DNA of 64,000 bases from JBAXZR01 sp041670165 (GCA_041670165.1 JBAXZR010000001.1:1-64000); one strand, 5' to 3'. Positions 48,180 to 58,468 are shown, counted from the first letter of the stretch. Notes: generated by a model from the sequence alone, not told the origin. Numbers and translations: made by a program.

Positions 48180-50279
48180 ATGATGAACAAAACACCAACA
48201 GTTTTCACAACAACAATCGGTGGAAAAGAAGTTACTGTTGAAACAGAAAAATACTGTGGACTTTCTAATGGCTCTTGCGTTGTTAGATGCGGAGATACAG
48301 TTGTTTTAGTTAATGCAACAATGGCTGCCGCTCCTCGTGCAGGAATTGATTTCTTTCCACTCGGAGTTGATTTTGAAGAAAAAATGTATGCAGTAGGAAA
48401 AATTCCCGGTGGATTTAAAAAGAGAGAGGGAAGAGCTTCTGACAAAGCAATTCTTACATCTCGTTTAATTGATAGACCACTTCGTCCTTTGTTTCCAAAA
48501 GGATTTTTCAATGATGTTGCAATTGTTGCAACTGTTTTGTCAATTGATCCAGATGTTGCCCCAGAACCTTTAGCTATGCTTGGTTCGTCGGTTGCACTTT
48601 CAATTTCAAACATTCCTTTCGGTGGCCCAACTGGCTCAATTCAAATTGCTCTTATTGATGGCAAATTTATTCCAAATCCAAGTTTGGCTGAAAGAAATGC
48701 AAGTGAAATGAGTTTGATTGTTTCAGGAACAGGTGAAGCAGTTTTGATGGTTGAAGCAGGAGCAAAAGAAGTTTCAGAAGAAGTTATGCTTGCTGGAATC
48801 ATGTTTGCTCATGAAGAAGTTAAAAAACAAGTTGCTTTTCAAAATGAAATCAAAAAAGCAATTGGAAAATCTGTTTCAGACAAAATTCAATACTATGTTA
48901 TTGATGAAGAAATCACAAAACAAGTCAAAGCATTTGCTGACAAGTCTCTTGATGAAGTTCTGAGCTTTTTTGATCGCCAAGAAAGAGAAGCAAAAGAAAA
49001 TGAATTTACAATGATGGTTAAAGAACACTTTGCAACAATTTTTCCAGAAAAAGAAAGAGAAATTGGCGATGTCCTTTACAAAATGAAGAAAGAAAAAGTT
49101 AGAGCTCGCATCTTGAATGATGGTGTTAGACCTGATGGAAGAAAACTTACTGAAATTCGTCCTATTTGGTGCGAAACTGGCGTTTTGCCAAGAGTACATG
49201 GCTCAGGCGTGTTTACTCGTGGTCAAACCCAAGTTATGACAACTCTTACACTTGGAATGATGAGTGAAGTTCAAAAACTTGAAGGCATTGATGATGAAGA
49301 AGTCAAAAGATATATGCATCATTACAACATGCCTCCATATTCAACTGCCGAAGCAAAACCTCTTAGAGCAGCAGGAAGAAGAGAAATTGGACATGGAGCA
49401 CTTGCTGAAAGAGCACTTGAACCAGTACTCCCTTCTGAAGATGAATTCCCTTATGCAATCAGAACTGTAAGTGAAGTTCTTTCAAGCAATGGTAGCACTT
49501 CTCAAGCAAGCGTTTGCGGAAGCACACTTGCACTTATGGACGCTGGTGTTCCAATTAAAGCGCCTGTTGCAGGAATTGCAATGGGACTTATTAAAGAAAA
49601 CGATAAAGTTGCTGTTTTAACAGACATTCAAGGTCTTGAAGATTTCCTTGGTGATATGGACTTTAAAGTTGCTGGAACAGAAAAAGGTATCACAGCAATT
49701 CAAATGGACATGAAGATTAAGGGTATCAGCGAAGATATTTTGAGAAGAGCAGTTGCTCAAGCTAAAGTTGGAAGAACATTTATTCTTTCAAAAATGCTTG
49801 AAGTTCTTCCAGAACCAAGAAAAACACTTTCAAAATATGCACCAAAAATCATCTCTTTTGATATCAATCCAGACAAAATTCGTGAAGTTATTGGACAAGG
49901 CGGAAAAGTTATCAATAAAATCATTGAAGAAACTGGCGTCAAAATTGATATTACTGATGATGGAAAAGTTTGCATTGCAACAACTGAAACTGAAATGGCT
50001 GAAAAAGCAAAAAATATCATTTTGGGAATTGTTATGGAACTTGAGCCTAAAAAAATCTACACAGGCAAAGTTGTAAGAATTTTGCAATTTGGAGCTTTTG
50101 TTGAAATTGTCAGTGGAAAAGATGGAATGATTCACATTTCAAAACTTTCTGACAAACATGTTGAAAAGGTTGAAGATATTCTTTCAATTGGGGATACTGT
50201 TGAAGTTGAAGTTCTTAAAGTTGATGAAAAGGGAAGAGTTGATATGAAACTCGTTTCAATCATCAATAAAGCTAAATAA
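48180..50279 (+). CDS. pnp: Polyribonucleotide nucleotidyltransferase (PNPase)
   Basis: A 699-residue 3'-5' phosphorolytic exoribonuclease of the RNA degradosome. Two RNase PH-like cores (residues 1-230 and about 320-545, the second with RGQTQVMTTLTLG and GDMDFKVAGTEKGITAIQMDMKIKG), a linking helical domain, then KH (about 550-615, with IREVIGQGGKVINKIIEETGVKIDI) and S1 (about 622-690, KIYTGKVVRILQFGAFVEIVSGKDGMIHIS). AAGGAG precedes two adjacent ATGs; the first was taken. Full family length. Confidence 0.98.
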   Translation: MMNKTPTVFTTTIGGKEVTVETEKYCGLSNGSCVVRCGDTVVLVNATMAAAPRAGIDFFPLGVDFEEKMYAVGKIPGGFKKREGRASDKAILTSRLIDRPLRPLFPKGFFNDVAIVATVLSIDPDVAPEPLAMLGSSVALSISNIPFGGPTGSIQIALIDGKFIPNPSLAERNASEMSLIVSGTGEAVLMVEAGAKEVSEEVMLAGIMFAHEEVKKQVAFQNEIKKAIGKSVSDKIQYYVIDEEITKQVKAFADKSLDEVLSFFDRQEREAKENEFTMMVKEHFATIFPEKEREIGDVLYKMKKEKVRARILNDGVRPDGRKLTEIRPIWCETGVLPRVHGSGVFTRGQTQVMTTLTLGMMSEVQKLEGIDDEEVKRYMHHYNMPPYSTAEAKPLRAAGRREIGHGALAERALEPVLPSEDEFPYAIRTVSEVLSSNGSTSQASVCGSTLALMDAGVPIKAPVAGIAMGLIKENDKVAVLTDIQGLEDFLGDMDFKVAGTEKGITAIQMDMKIKGISEDILRRAVAQAKVGRTFILSKMLEVLPEPRKTLSKYAPKIISFDINPDKIREVIGQGGKVINKIIEETGVKIDITDDGKVCIATTETEMAEKAKNIILGIVMELEPKKIYTGKVVRILQFGAFVEIVSGKDGMIHISKLSDKHVEKVEDILSIGDTVEVEVLKVDEKGRVDMKLVSIINKAK

Positions 50280-50313
50280 TATTTATAATATTAAAACAAA
50301 CTTTTAATTAGAA

Positions 50314-50347
50314 AAAAGCTAACTCTCACAAGGGGTTGGTTTTTTTA
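50314..50347 (+). terminator. Terminator after pnp
   Basis: AGCTAACTC pairs with GGGTTGGTT (wobbles included) with an A run before and T run after. Confidence 0.75.
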
Positions 50348-50494
50348 GTAAGCTTTCATGTTATTAAATTATTTTAAAAACCAACCTGACTTTTTTTGTA
50401 TTTGATTTTTTGTTAGGAGAAAAAACTTGTCTAAGAGCCAATTTTTTATGCAAGAATGAATTTTTAACGCATAGAATGTTATTAGAGGTTTTAG

Positions 50495-51202
50495 ATGAAG
50501 AAAAAACACTTACTAACTTTAATTACAAACACAATGATTGCTTTGATTATTATAACAGTTTTTTCATATGCATTTGTTTCAGGCTCAATTTTTGTTAGTG
50601 CATCAACGGTTGGAGATCCAATATATCAAGGAAACACAGAAAAAAGGCAAATATCACTAATGATTAATGTTTATTGGGGAACTGAATACATAAAACCTAT
50701 GCTTGATGTTTTGGCAGAAAAAAATGCCAAAGCAACTTTCTTTGTTGGGGGAAGTTGGGTGGCAAAAAATGACGCCGTTTTGAAACAAATTTATGATTCA
50801 GGAAACGAAATTGGAAGTCATGGATTTAATCACAGAGATCAAAACAAAATTTCTCTTGAACTTAACAGGCAAGAAATTTTGACAACACATAACCTTGTAA
50901 AAGAAACAATTGGACTTGAAATGAATCTCTTTGCTCCACCAAGTGGAGCATTCAACAAAAACACTTTGTTAGCAGCTTATGAACTTGGTTACAAAACAAT
51001 TATGTGGACTAGAGACACAATTGATTGGCGTGATAGAAATGAGGATACAATTTTTTCTAGAGCAATTAAAAACCCACAAAATGGTGATTTAATTCTGATG
51101 CACCCAATCAAAGAAACTCTTGGAGCATTGCCAAGAATAATTGATTATCTAAAAAGCTTGGGATTTAGTTTTGTAACAGTAACTCAAAACTTGGCGGAAT
51201 AA
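50495..51202 (+). CDS. YlxY-like polysaccharide deacetylase family protein
   Basis: A 235-residue NodB-fold protein with an N-terminal membrane anchor or signal (LLTLITNTMIALIIITVFSYAFVS). The usual catalytic TFDDG is replaced by MINVYWGTEY, so the first acidic residues are missing, while IGSHGFNHRDQ (His-x3-His) and FAPPSGAFN are kept. The pnp-ylxY-M16 protease order matches Bacillus subtilis ylxY. It may bind or modify peptidoglycan but is likely not a normal metal deacetylase. TAGAGG lies before the ATG. About 215 bases after pnp; the terminator at 50314 suggests separate transcription. Confidence 0.85.
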   Translation: MKKKHLLTLITNTMIALIIITVFSYAFVSGSIFVSASTVGDPIYQGNTEKRQISLMINVYWGTEYIKPMLDVLAEKNAKATFFVGGSWVAKNDAVLKQIYDSGNEIGSHGFNHRDQNKISLELNRQEILTTHNLVKETIGLEMNLFAPPSGAFNKNTLLAAYELGYKTIMWTRDTIDWRDRNEDTIFSRAIKNPQNGDLILMHPIKETLGALPRIIDYLKSLGFSFVTVTQNLAE

Positions 51203-51309
51203 AAATTCAAAATATTTTCTTTTATAACAAAAAATATAAACAAATTCTGCCATTTTTTTTGTTTCATATTTTTGCAAGCTGTGTTAATATTTGTGGCAGG
51301 AGATATAAA

Positions 51310-52581
51310 TTGATTAAACATAAGACTTATAATAATGGACTTAGACTTGTTGTTGAAACTTTAAAGGGATTTCCATCTGTTGTAGCAAACATAACAGTTG
51401 GTTGTGGCTCAAATGATGATCCAAAAGGAAAAGAGGGGATTGCCCATTTTCTTGAGCATATGGCTTTTAAAGGAACAAACACAAGAACTTCAAGTGAAAT
51501 TGCAAATGCTTTTGAAAGCGTTGGCAGTGTTATAAATGCAGCAACCAGCAATGATTTTATAAAATTTTTTGTTAAATGCATATCTGAAGATGTGTCATTT
51601 TGTTTTGAACTCTTAAGTGATGTGTTTTTGAATTCAACCCTTCCAGAATTGGAACTTGAAAAAGAACGACTTGTTGTTTTACAAGAATTAGCCATGATTG
51701 AAGATGATCCAGAAAATGTTGTTTCAGAGCTTTTGGCTGGTTCTTTGTATGCTGGAAACACACAAGGAAATCCTGTTGGCGGTTTTTTTGACACAGTTTC
51801 AAGCATAACAAGAAATGATATGTTAAACTTTAAAAACAAAAACTTTACTTTTGACAAAACAGTGATTTCTTTTGCTGGAAACATTTCTTTTGATGAAGCA
51901 GAAAAACTTGTTGAAAAGTATTTTATTAATTCACAATTAAAAGGTGCTGATAAACCTTTTGTTTTCAGCAAAGTACAAATTAAAGCTTCAAATGAACCTA
52001 GTTACATTTTTAAACAGAAAAAAATTGTGCAAAATCATGTTATTTTAAGTTTTCCCGGCATAAATTTATTTAATAAAAATTCAACAAAAATGCTTTTGCT
52101 TTCATTTTTTCTTGGTGGAGGTATGAGTTCAAGGCTCTTTCAAAGAATAAGAGAAGAACACGGACTTGTATACAACATTTCTGCTTTTGACAATGCAAGT
52201 GTTAAATCTGGAAATTTGGAGATTTACTTTGCAACTGAAGAAAAAAATATGCAAGAAGCATTTAAAGAAATTAAAGAAGAACTTGAAAAAATTTCTTGTG
52301 AAGGCATTCAAGATGAAGAATTTGAAAAAATTAAAAAGTTTTTAAAAAATTTGTTACTTATGCTAAGAGAAAATCTTGATTTCGTTGCTTCTGGAAATGC
52401 AAAAGAAATTCTTTGTTATGGAAAACCTAGATCAGTTGGAAAAGAAATTAAAAAAATGGAAATAATCAAAAAGCATGAGCTTGAAGATTTTGCAAAAAAA
52501 ACTTTTGATTTTAGCAAAGCGGTTGTTGCAGTTGTTGGAAACAAAACAAGCAAATCCTTTGTTAACAAATGGCTTAAATAA
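51310..52581 (+). CDS. M16 family zinc peptidase (MlpA/YmxG-like)
   Basis: A 423-residue insulinase-family protease. The zinc site HFLEHMAFKGT (H-x-x-E-H, about residues 49-53) lies after YNNGLRLVVETLKGFPSVVANITVGCGSNDDP, with the distal Glu in LEKERLVVLQELAMIEDDPENVV. The C-terminal inactive-like half has the RLFQRIREEHGLVYNISAF motif. TTG at 51310 is chosen since GCAGGAGA lies about eight bases upstream and the product then starts LIKHKTYNNGL; an earlier start would add 17 unrelated residues. Follows ylxY, as in Bacillus. Confidence 0.92.
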   Translation: MIKHKTYNNGLRLVVETLKGFPSVVANITVGCGSNDDPKGKEGIAHFLEHMAFKGTNTRTSSEIANAFESVGSVINAATSNDFIKFFVKCISEDVSFCFELLSDVFLNSTLPELELEKERLVVLQELAMIEDDPENVVSELLAGSLYAGNTQGNPVGGFFDTVSSITRNDMLNFKNKNFTFDKTVISFAGNISFDEAEKLVEKYFINSQLKGADKPFVFSKVQIKASNEPSYIFKQKKIVQNHVILSFPGINLFNKNSTKMLLLSFFLGGGMSSRLFQRIREEHGLVYNISAFDNASVKSGNLEIYFATEEKNMQEAFKEIKEELEKISCEGIQDEEFEKIKKFLKNLLLMLRENLDFVASGNAKEILCYGKPRSVGKEIKKMEIIKKHELEDFAKKTFDFSKAVVAVVGNKTSKSFVNKWLK

Positions 52582-52637
52582 GGTTGAAGAAAATCTTTGG
52601 ATATGCTAAACTTTATTAGTTAAAAGGGAGAAGGCAA

Positions 52638-55274
52638 GTGGCAATTTATGAATTTGAAAAAACGCCAGTAGAAAAAGTGCCAAAATCAAAGATTGTCGGC
52701 ATGACAATTATTTGTGTTTCTCTTCTTATGCTTATTGCACTTTTTTCAAACTTAATTGTCTTTTTAAAAACATTTTTACTTGGGGCTCTTGGTTTGTTTG
52801 CTTTTCCATTTTTCATTGTTTCGCTTGCAGTAGGATTTGCTTTGGTAACAAGAAAAAAATATGTTTTAACAAAAAAATACATTGTTTATTTGTCTTGTTC
52901 TCTTGTAAGTTTGCTTTCTATTATTCAATTAATTATATTTCTTTCGTATGAAGGTGGTTTGGGTGAATTTTTAATTCTATCGTATACTCAAGGCTTCACC
53001 GCTGGTGGAATTTTAATTTCGCTTGTTATTGCTCCTTTTAAATTTTTGTTAAACAATGCAACTGCAATTGTGTTTTTTGTTGTTTCATTAATTGTTTTTG
53101 TTTCACTTATTATTGATTATTTTTACTATGCTAAAAATATTTATGTTAAAACACAAAGTTCAGTGGTTATTTTGAAAGAGAAAAAAGATGAACCTTTTGA
53201 ACTAAAAAATATCACTGTTCAAAAAGAAAATATAAAACCAAGTAGCATAACTCTTGAAGCTAAACTCGAAAACGAAAAGAAAAATGGTGCAAAAATCAAG
53301 CTTGGATTGGAAAAAAGAGTAACTAATGAAAAAAGTTCAAACATCAATCTTCCACCGCCACCAATTTTTGAAAGAATAAAAGATGTCAAATTAAATCAAA
53401 CTGAAACTCAAGCTTTGCCAGTTGAAAAGCCAATTAGTAGAAGAGAATATATTTTGTCTAGACCTCAAACAATTGAACTTAGTCCAAGAATTTCTCCTGT
53501 TCCAAAAAAAGTTATTGAAGAAAATGTTTCTGAGCTTAAAACAAATCAAGAAAATCAAATTAAACCTTCAAAGATTTTTCATGAAGAAATTGCTTCTAAT
53601 TACTTCAAAATAAACAGTGATGAAGAGAAAGAGCATAGCTACATTGCTCCATTTATTGCAAAAAATATTGAAGATGAAAAGCCAATCGTTATGCCAGAAA
53701 AAAACATTTTGAACAAGCTGGACAATTTATCTGGTTCAAACTTTTCTAATAGCTTTGAACAAAATAATATCGTTCAAGAAAAAATGCTTTTTGAAAATGA
53801 ACTTGAAACTAAAAGACAACAAGAAAAAGCTTATATTGCGCCACCTCTTGATTTAATCACAACAGTTTCAACAAAGCCGTCCTTTGATTCAGAACAAATC
53901 ATTGCAAAACGCATTCAACTTGAAAATGCTTTAGAAATGTTTAAAGTTCCAGCCAAAGTTATTGGTGTTATTGTTGGACCTGCGGTAACAAGATTTGAAC
54001 TTGAAATGCCAGCAGGAATTAGTGTTAAAAAACTTATAGCTCATGCTGATGATATTGCTCTTGTTCTTGCGGCAAATGGTGGAATAAGAATTGAAGCACC
54101 AATTCCCGGAAGGAGTGCAGTTGGTGTTGAAGTTCCAAATGACAAAATTTCAATGGTTAGTCTAAGAGATATTTTGTCTTCTCAAGAATTTATTTCAAGT
54201 AAATCTCCTTTAACTTTTGCCTTAGGAAAAGATATCAATGGCAATGCTAAGATTTGTGATCTTGCAAAAATGCCACATCTTTTGATTGCGGGAGCAACAA
54301 ATTCAGGTAAAAGTGTTTGTTTAAATTCTGTTATTATAAGCCTTATTTACAAAAGCTCTCCAGAAGATTTGAAACTTATTCTTGTTGATCCAAAACGGGT
54401 TGAGTTTACAATGTACAATGAACTTCCACACTTACTTCTTCAAAATGTTATAACTGAAACTTCAAAAGCCTTGAATGCACTTAATTGGGCAATCAATGAA
54501 ATGGAAAGAAGATATGGTTTGTTTCAAATTTTGAAAGTTAGAAATTTGGGTGAATATAACTTAAATGAGAAGGTTATTGCAGGCGAAGAAGAAAAATTGC
54601 CACTTATTGTAATTATCATCGATGAGCTTGCAGACCTTATGTCAACAAACAAAAAAGAATTTGAAGAAAAAATTATGAGACTTGCTCAAAAAGCTCGTGC
54701 AAGTGGTATTCATCTAATTTTGGCAACACAAAGACCATCAGTTGATGTTATTACTGGCACAATCAAAGCAAATCTTACTTCAAGAATTTCTTTTGCGGTT
54801 ACAAGCTATCAAGATTCAAAAACAATTTTGGATCAGGCAGGTGCAGAAAAATTGCTTGGAAAAGGTGATATGCTTTTTGCTCCAAGTGATCAGGCTGACC
54901 CAAAAAGAATTCAAGGTTGCTTCATTTCTGGAAAAGAAGTTGAAAATATTGTTGATTATATCATTGCAAACAATGCTCCTTCTTTCAGTGAAGAAGTTGA
55001 AAATAGTATATCAAATTCTCATTATGGTGAAGACCTTAATTCTAGTAGTGCATTCGATGAACTTATGCCACAAGCACTTAAATATGTTATTGAATCAAAT
55101 CAGGCAACAATATCAGTTCTTCAACGCAAGCTTGCCATCGGTTTTCCAAGGGCAGCAAGAATAATTGATCAAATGGAAGAAGCAAATTTCATTTCAGCTT
55201 CTGATGGTAGCAAACCAAGAACTGTGCATATAACAATGGAACAATTTTTAAAAATATTTGGAGATAAAGAATAA
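52638..55274 (+). CDS. spoIIIE: DNA translocase SpoIIIE/FtsK
   Basis: An 878-residue hexameric DNA pump that moves chromosomal DNA into the forespore or across the septum. Four N-terminal transmembrane helices (about 20-170), a 250-residue charged linker, then the alpha/beta motor: the alpha part (FKVPAKVIGVIVGPAVTRFELEMPAGI), Walker A GATNSGKSVCLN (about 553), Walker B PLIVIIIDELADLM and the sensor stretch HLILATQRPSVDVITGTIKANLTSRISFAVTS. The C-terminal gamma winged helix (LQRKLAIGFPRAARIIDQME) recognises SRS/KOPS-type sequences. GTG at 52638 is preceded by GGGAGAAGG. Confidence 0.96.
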   Translation: MAIYEFEKTPVEKVPKSKIVGMTIICVSLLMLIALFSNLIVFLKTFLLGALGLFAFPFFIVSLAVGFALVTRKKYVLTKKYIVYLSCSLVSLLSIIQLIIFLSYEGGLGEFLILSYTQGFTAGGILISLVIAPFKFLLNNATAIVFFVVSLIVFVSLIIDYFYYAKNIYVKTQSSVVILKEKKDEPFELKNITVQKENIKPSSITLEAKLENEKKNGAKIKLGLEKRVTNEKSSNINLPPPPIFERIKDVKLNQTETQALPVEKPISRREYILSRPQTIELSPRISPVPKKVIEENVSELKTNQENQIKPSKIFHEEIASNYFKINSDEEKEHSYIAPFIAKNIEDEKPIVMPEKNILNKLDNLSGSNFSNSFEQNNIVQEKMLFENELETKRQQEKAYIAPPLDLITTVSTKPSFDSEQIIAKRIQLENALEMFKVPAKVIGVIVGPAVTRFELEMPAGISVKKLIAHADDIALVLAANGGIRIEAPIPGRSAVGVEVPNDKISMVSLRDILSSQEFISSKSPLTFALGKDINGNAKICDLAKMPHLLIAGATNSGKSVCLNSVIISLIYKSSPEDLKLILVDPKRVEFTMYNELPHLLLQNVITETSKALNALNWAINEMERRYGLFQILKVRNLGEYNLNEKVIAGEEEKLPLIVIIIDELADLMSTNKKEFEEKIMRLAQKARASGIHLILATQRPSVDVITGTIKANLTSRISFAVTSYQDSKTILDQAGAEKLLGKGDMLFAPSDQADPKRIQGCFISGKEVENIVDYIIANNAPSFSEEVENSISNSHYGEDLNSSSAFDELMPQALKYVIESNQATISVLQRKLAIGFPRAARIIDQMEEANFISASDGSKPRTVHITMEQFLKIFGDKE

Positions 55275-55278
55275 AATT

Positions 55279-56601
55279 ATGGATACAAAAGGTAAAAAAA
55301 TTGGCGCAATTTCACTTGGCTGTGACAAAAATCGTGTTGACCTTGAAAAAATGCTTTTTCAGTTAAAAGAAAACGGATTTGAAATTGTTGCAAATGAAGA
55401 AGATGCAAATTTAATCATAATTAACACATGCGCATTTATTGAGATTGCAAGAAAAGAAAGCATTCAAACAATTTTGGATATTTGTGCATTAAAGGATAAG
55501 GGATCACTTGAAAAAATCATTGTAACGGGTTGTTTGCCTCAAAAAAATTTTGAAGAAATGAAAACTGCAATTCCTGAAGTCGATGCATTTTTAAAAATTA
55601 AAGACAATGAACGAATTGTTGAAGAAGTTTGTAAATTATTGAGTATTGAAAATTACAAAATTAAGAAAAGTAAATCAAAACTGCAAAGAATTTTAACAAC
55701 CGTTCCGTCATACGCATTTTTAAAAATTTCTGATGGTTGCAACAACTTCTGTTCTTATTGCACAATTCCAAGAATTAGAGGCAGATATACTTCTGTTCCA
55801 ATGAATGAGCTTATTGATGAAGCAATTGAATTGGCTAACAAAGGTGTTAAAGAGCTTGTGATAATTGCTCAAGATATAACAAGATACGGTTCAGATTTGC
55901 CAGAACAAACAACTTTAATTGAGCTTATTCACAGGCTCAGCAACATTGATGGAATTGAATGGATAAGACTTCATTATTGTTATCCAGAGAAAGTTGATGA
56001 TGAACTTTTAAACGAAATTAAGAACAATCCAAAAGTATGTAAGTATATTGATGTTCCATTTCAACACATTGACGATGAAATTTTGAAAAGCATGAACAGA
56101 AGATCCAATGAAGAGCAAATTCGAACTCTTGTAAAAAAGATTAGAACTTCTTATCCAGAAATTGCCATAAGAACAACTTTTATTATTGGACTCCCAGGGG
56201 AAACAAGAAAAGCCTTTAAAAAACTTTGTGAATTTGTTAAGGAAAGTAGTTTTGAAATGGCTGGTTTCTTTGCTTATTCAAGAGAAGAGGGTACAAAAGC
56301 ATATTACATGCCAAAACAAGTTAACAATTTCATCAAATATCTAAGACTTAAAAAAATTAATAAAATTCAAGCTACTTCACTTAACAAATTTATATCAAAA
56401 ATTGTTGGACAAGAATACAAAGTTTTGGTAGACTCATTTGATGAAGAAAAAATGGAAGCAACTGGTAGAACAGAATTTTTTTCACCAGAAGTTGATTTTG
56501 TGATTAAATTTCCTTCAAAAAATATTTTGGTTTCTGGAGAATATGTTTTGGTTAAAATCACACAATATGATATGGATAACTTTAAAGGAGAAATCGTATG
56601 A
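55279..56601 (+). CDS. rimO: Ribosomal protein S12 methylthiotransferase RimO
   Basis: A 440-residue radical SAM methylthiotransferase of the RimO type, which modifies Asp of S12. N-terminal MTTase domain with the three cluster cysteines in SLGCDKNRVD, NTCAFIE and VTGCLPQ, then the radical SAM site CNNFCSYC (Cys about 154, 158, 161), and a C-terminal TRAM domain (VLVDSFDEEKMEATGRTEFFSPEVDF). SLGCDKNRVD is characteristic of RimO rather than MiaB. ATG at 55279 gives the standard start; an in-frame TTG seven codons earlier overlaps spoIIIE. Its end overlaps pgsA. Confidence 0.94.
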   Translation: MDTKGKKIGAISLGCDKNRVDLEKMLFQLKENGFEIVANEEDANLIIINTCAFIEIARKESIQTILDICALKDKGSLEKIIVTGCLPQKNFEEMKTAIPEVDAFLKIKDNERIVEEVCKLLSIENYKIKKSKSKLQRILTTVPSYAFLKISDGCNNFCSYCTIPRIRGRYTSVPMNELIDEAIELANKGVKELVIIAQDITRYGSDLPEQTTLIELIHRLSNIDGIEWIRLHYCYPEKVDDELLNEIKNNPKVCKYIDVPFQHIDDEILKSMNRRSNEEQIRTLVKKIRTSYPEIAIRTTFIIGLPGETRKAFKKLCEFVKESSFEMAGFFAYSREEGTKAYYMPKQVNNFIKYLRLKKINKIQATSLNKFISKIVGQEYKVLVDSFDEEKMEATGRTEFFSPEVDFVIKFPSKNILVSGEYVLVKITQYDMDNFKGEIV

Positions 56602-57182
56602 AAATTAATCTTCCAACCAAATTGACACTTTTAAGAATCATTATTGTCCCACTTATTATTTTTAGTTATTTGGCAACATTTTTGCCATATGGAAAACTCA
56701 TTGCCTTAATTCTTTTCATCATTGCAGCTTGCACAGACTTTATTGATGGATATTTGGCAAGAAAAAACAACCAAGTAACAACTCTTGGAAAATTTTTAGA
56801 TCCAATTGCTGACAAACTTTTGGTTATTTCAACACTTCTTCTAGTTGTTGTTGACAAAAATGTAATTGCTCCTTATGGTGTGATTTTTGCAATTATCATT
56901 ATTGGTAGAGATTTCTTTGTTAGTGGACTTAGATCAATGGCTGCAAAAAACAATGTTGTACTTGCTGCCGACAATTTGGGCAAATTTAAAACAATTGTTC
57001 AAGACATAGCTCTTCCAGCATATTTGCTTTTTTCATTTTTAAGATCTCTTGGTGGCGTTCCATCAAACATTCTTTTAATTTTGGAAATTGTTGCATTCAC
57101 ACTTTTGTCAATTGCAACTTTGCTCACAATTGCTTCAGGTATAAACTACATTGCAAACAACTCAAAATTAATTAGAAATTAA
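56598..57182 (+). CDS. pgsA: CDP-diacylglycerol-glycerol-3-phosphate 3-phosphatidyltransferase
   Basis: A 194-residue integral membrane enzyme making phosphatidylglycerol phosphate from CDP-diacylglycerol (product of CdsA) and glycerol-3-phosphate. The CDP-alcohol phosphotransferase motif D-G-x2-A-R-x8-G-x3-D-x3-D reads DFIDGYLARKNNQVTTLGKFLDPIADK (about residues 48-74). About five hydrophobic helices. N-terminal NLPTKLTLLRIIIVPLI is typical. AAAGGAG before ATG, overlapping the rimO stop by four bases. Order rimO-pgsA-cinA-recA is conserved in Bacillota. Confidence 0.96.
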   Translation: MKINLPTKLTLLRIIIVPLIIFSYLATFLPYGKLIALILFIIAACTDFIDGYLARKNNQVTTLGKFLDPIADKLLVISTLLLVVVDKNVIAPYGVIFAIIIIGRDFFVSGLRSMAAKNNVVLAADNLGKFKTIVQDIALPAYLLFSFLRSLGGVPSNILLILEIVAFTLLSIATLLTIASGINYIANNSKLIRN

Positions 57183-57202
57183 CAAAAAAGGTTTCTACAA
57201 AA

Positions 57203-58444
57203 GTGAAAGCAAAAATTTTTTGTATTAGTGACAATGTCCTGCTTGGGAAAAAGCAAGCTTCAATGGTTGCTGCTCTTGCAAAAGAACTGTTTCTTGCTGG
57301 AATTTTTATTGAATCTTCAATGCTTTTGCCTTGCAATGAATTGCTAATTGAAAAAACTATTGCACCAGTTTTAGTTGAAAACTCTTCAATTTTTATTGTT
57401 TCAAGTGGTGAGGGGCAAGGAAAAGAATTTTTAACAAATATTCTTTCAAAACTTTCAAATGATACGATAAGTGAAAACAGCTTTGCCAAAGAAGCTGTTT
57501 TGTCATATTTCAATAAAAACAATTTGGTAGCAACAAAAGATAGTGAAAAAGAATTTGTTTTTCCAACTAAAGCTAGGGCAATTGTTAATAGTTTTGGACT
57601 TTCCCAAGGCTATATTACAAAAGTTGGAAATTCTAATATATTTGTTTTGCCATTTCCAAAACAAGAACTTGTGTTTGTTATGAAAGAAGCTGTTATACCT
57701 TACATTTTTGAAACAATGGGTCAAAAAACAAAAACACTTGTTTTAAAAACTTTTGGAATTTCTGCTGTGGATCTTTCTTTTGTTTTGCGAGAAGAAATTA
57801 GAAACAAAGACAAGGTTTCAATTAGTTTATTTGAAAATGGTCCGCTTGTTGATATTGCCATTAAAGCAAAAATGGAAAATGCCTTTATTGATTCACTTGC
57901 TCAAACAATTTTTGAAAAAATTGGTAAATATGTGTATGCAGAAGAAGATATTTCTCTTGCTGAGGCTTGCTTCAAACTTTTAAAACAATCACATCAAACT
58001 GTTGCAATTGCTGAATCCATTTCTGGTGGTGAAATTGTTTCAAGTCTGATAAAAAATAATGTTGGTGCTACTTCAGTTGTTTTGGAAGGAATTGTTTCAT
58101 ACACAAATGAATCAAAAATAGATTTGCTTGGAGTAAGTCCCGACACTCTTAAAGAGCATAATGCTGTAAGCAGTGAAGTTGTTTACGAAATGGCAACGGG
58201 TATGCTTGCAAGAGCAAATAGTGATTTTGTGATTGCAACAACAGGTTATGCTAACCATGAAAATAATGATTTATGTGGGCTTTGCTATATAGCTGTTGGA
58301 AACAAACAAGAGATTCATATTTACAAAAATAAATTTGTTGGAACAAGAGAAGAAAATATTGAAGCTACAACAGCTTGTGCACTATTTTTTTTAATTAAAA
58401 AACTTAGGAAAAACGATTTTCATTTTGAGAAAACTGTTGTATAA
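57203..58444 (+). CDS. cinA: CinA-family protein
   Basis: A 413-residue CinA. Residues 1-170 form the MoCF/COG1058 domain (IFIVSSGEGQGKEFLTNIL, more divergent than usual, the typical GGLGPTxDD being altered to SSGEGQGKE). The C-terminal domain from about residue 255 has the nicotinamide-nucleotide amidase signature VAIAESISGGEIVSSLIKN and GVSPDTLKEHNAVSSEVVYEMATG. It hydrolyses NMN to nicotinate mononucleotide in relatives. GTG start at 57203, weak site AAAAAGG upstream. Just ahead of recA, 24 bp. Confidence 0.9.
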   Translation: MKAKIFCISDNVLLGKKQASMVAALAKELFLAGIFIESSMLLPCNELLIEKTIAPVLVENSSIFIVSSGEGQGKEFLTNILSKLSNDTISENSFAKEAVLSYFNKNNLVATKDSEKEFVFPTKARAIVNSFGLSQGYITKVGNSNIFVLPFPKQELVFVMKEAVIPYIFETMGQKTKTLVLKTFGISAVDLSFVLREEIRNKDKVSISLFENGPLVDIAIKAKMENAFIDSLAQTIFEKIGKYVYAEEDISLAEACFKLLKQSHQTVAIAESISGGEIVSSLIKNNVGATSVVLEGIVSYTNESKIDLLGVSPDTLKEHNAVSSEVVYEMATGMLARANSDFVIATTGYANHENNDLCGLCYIAVGNKQEIHIYKNKFVGTREENIEATTACALFFLIKKLRKNDFHFEKTVV

Positions 58445-58468
58445 TATTGTTACAAAGGAAGGAGATTT

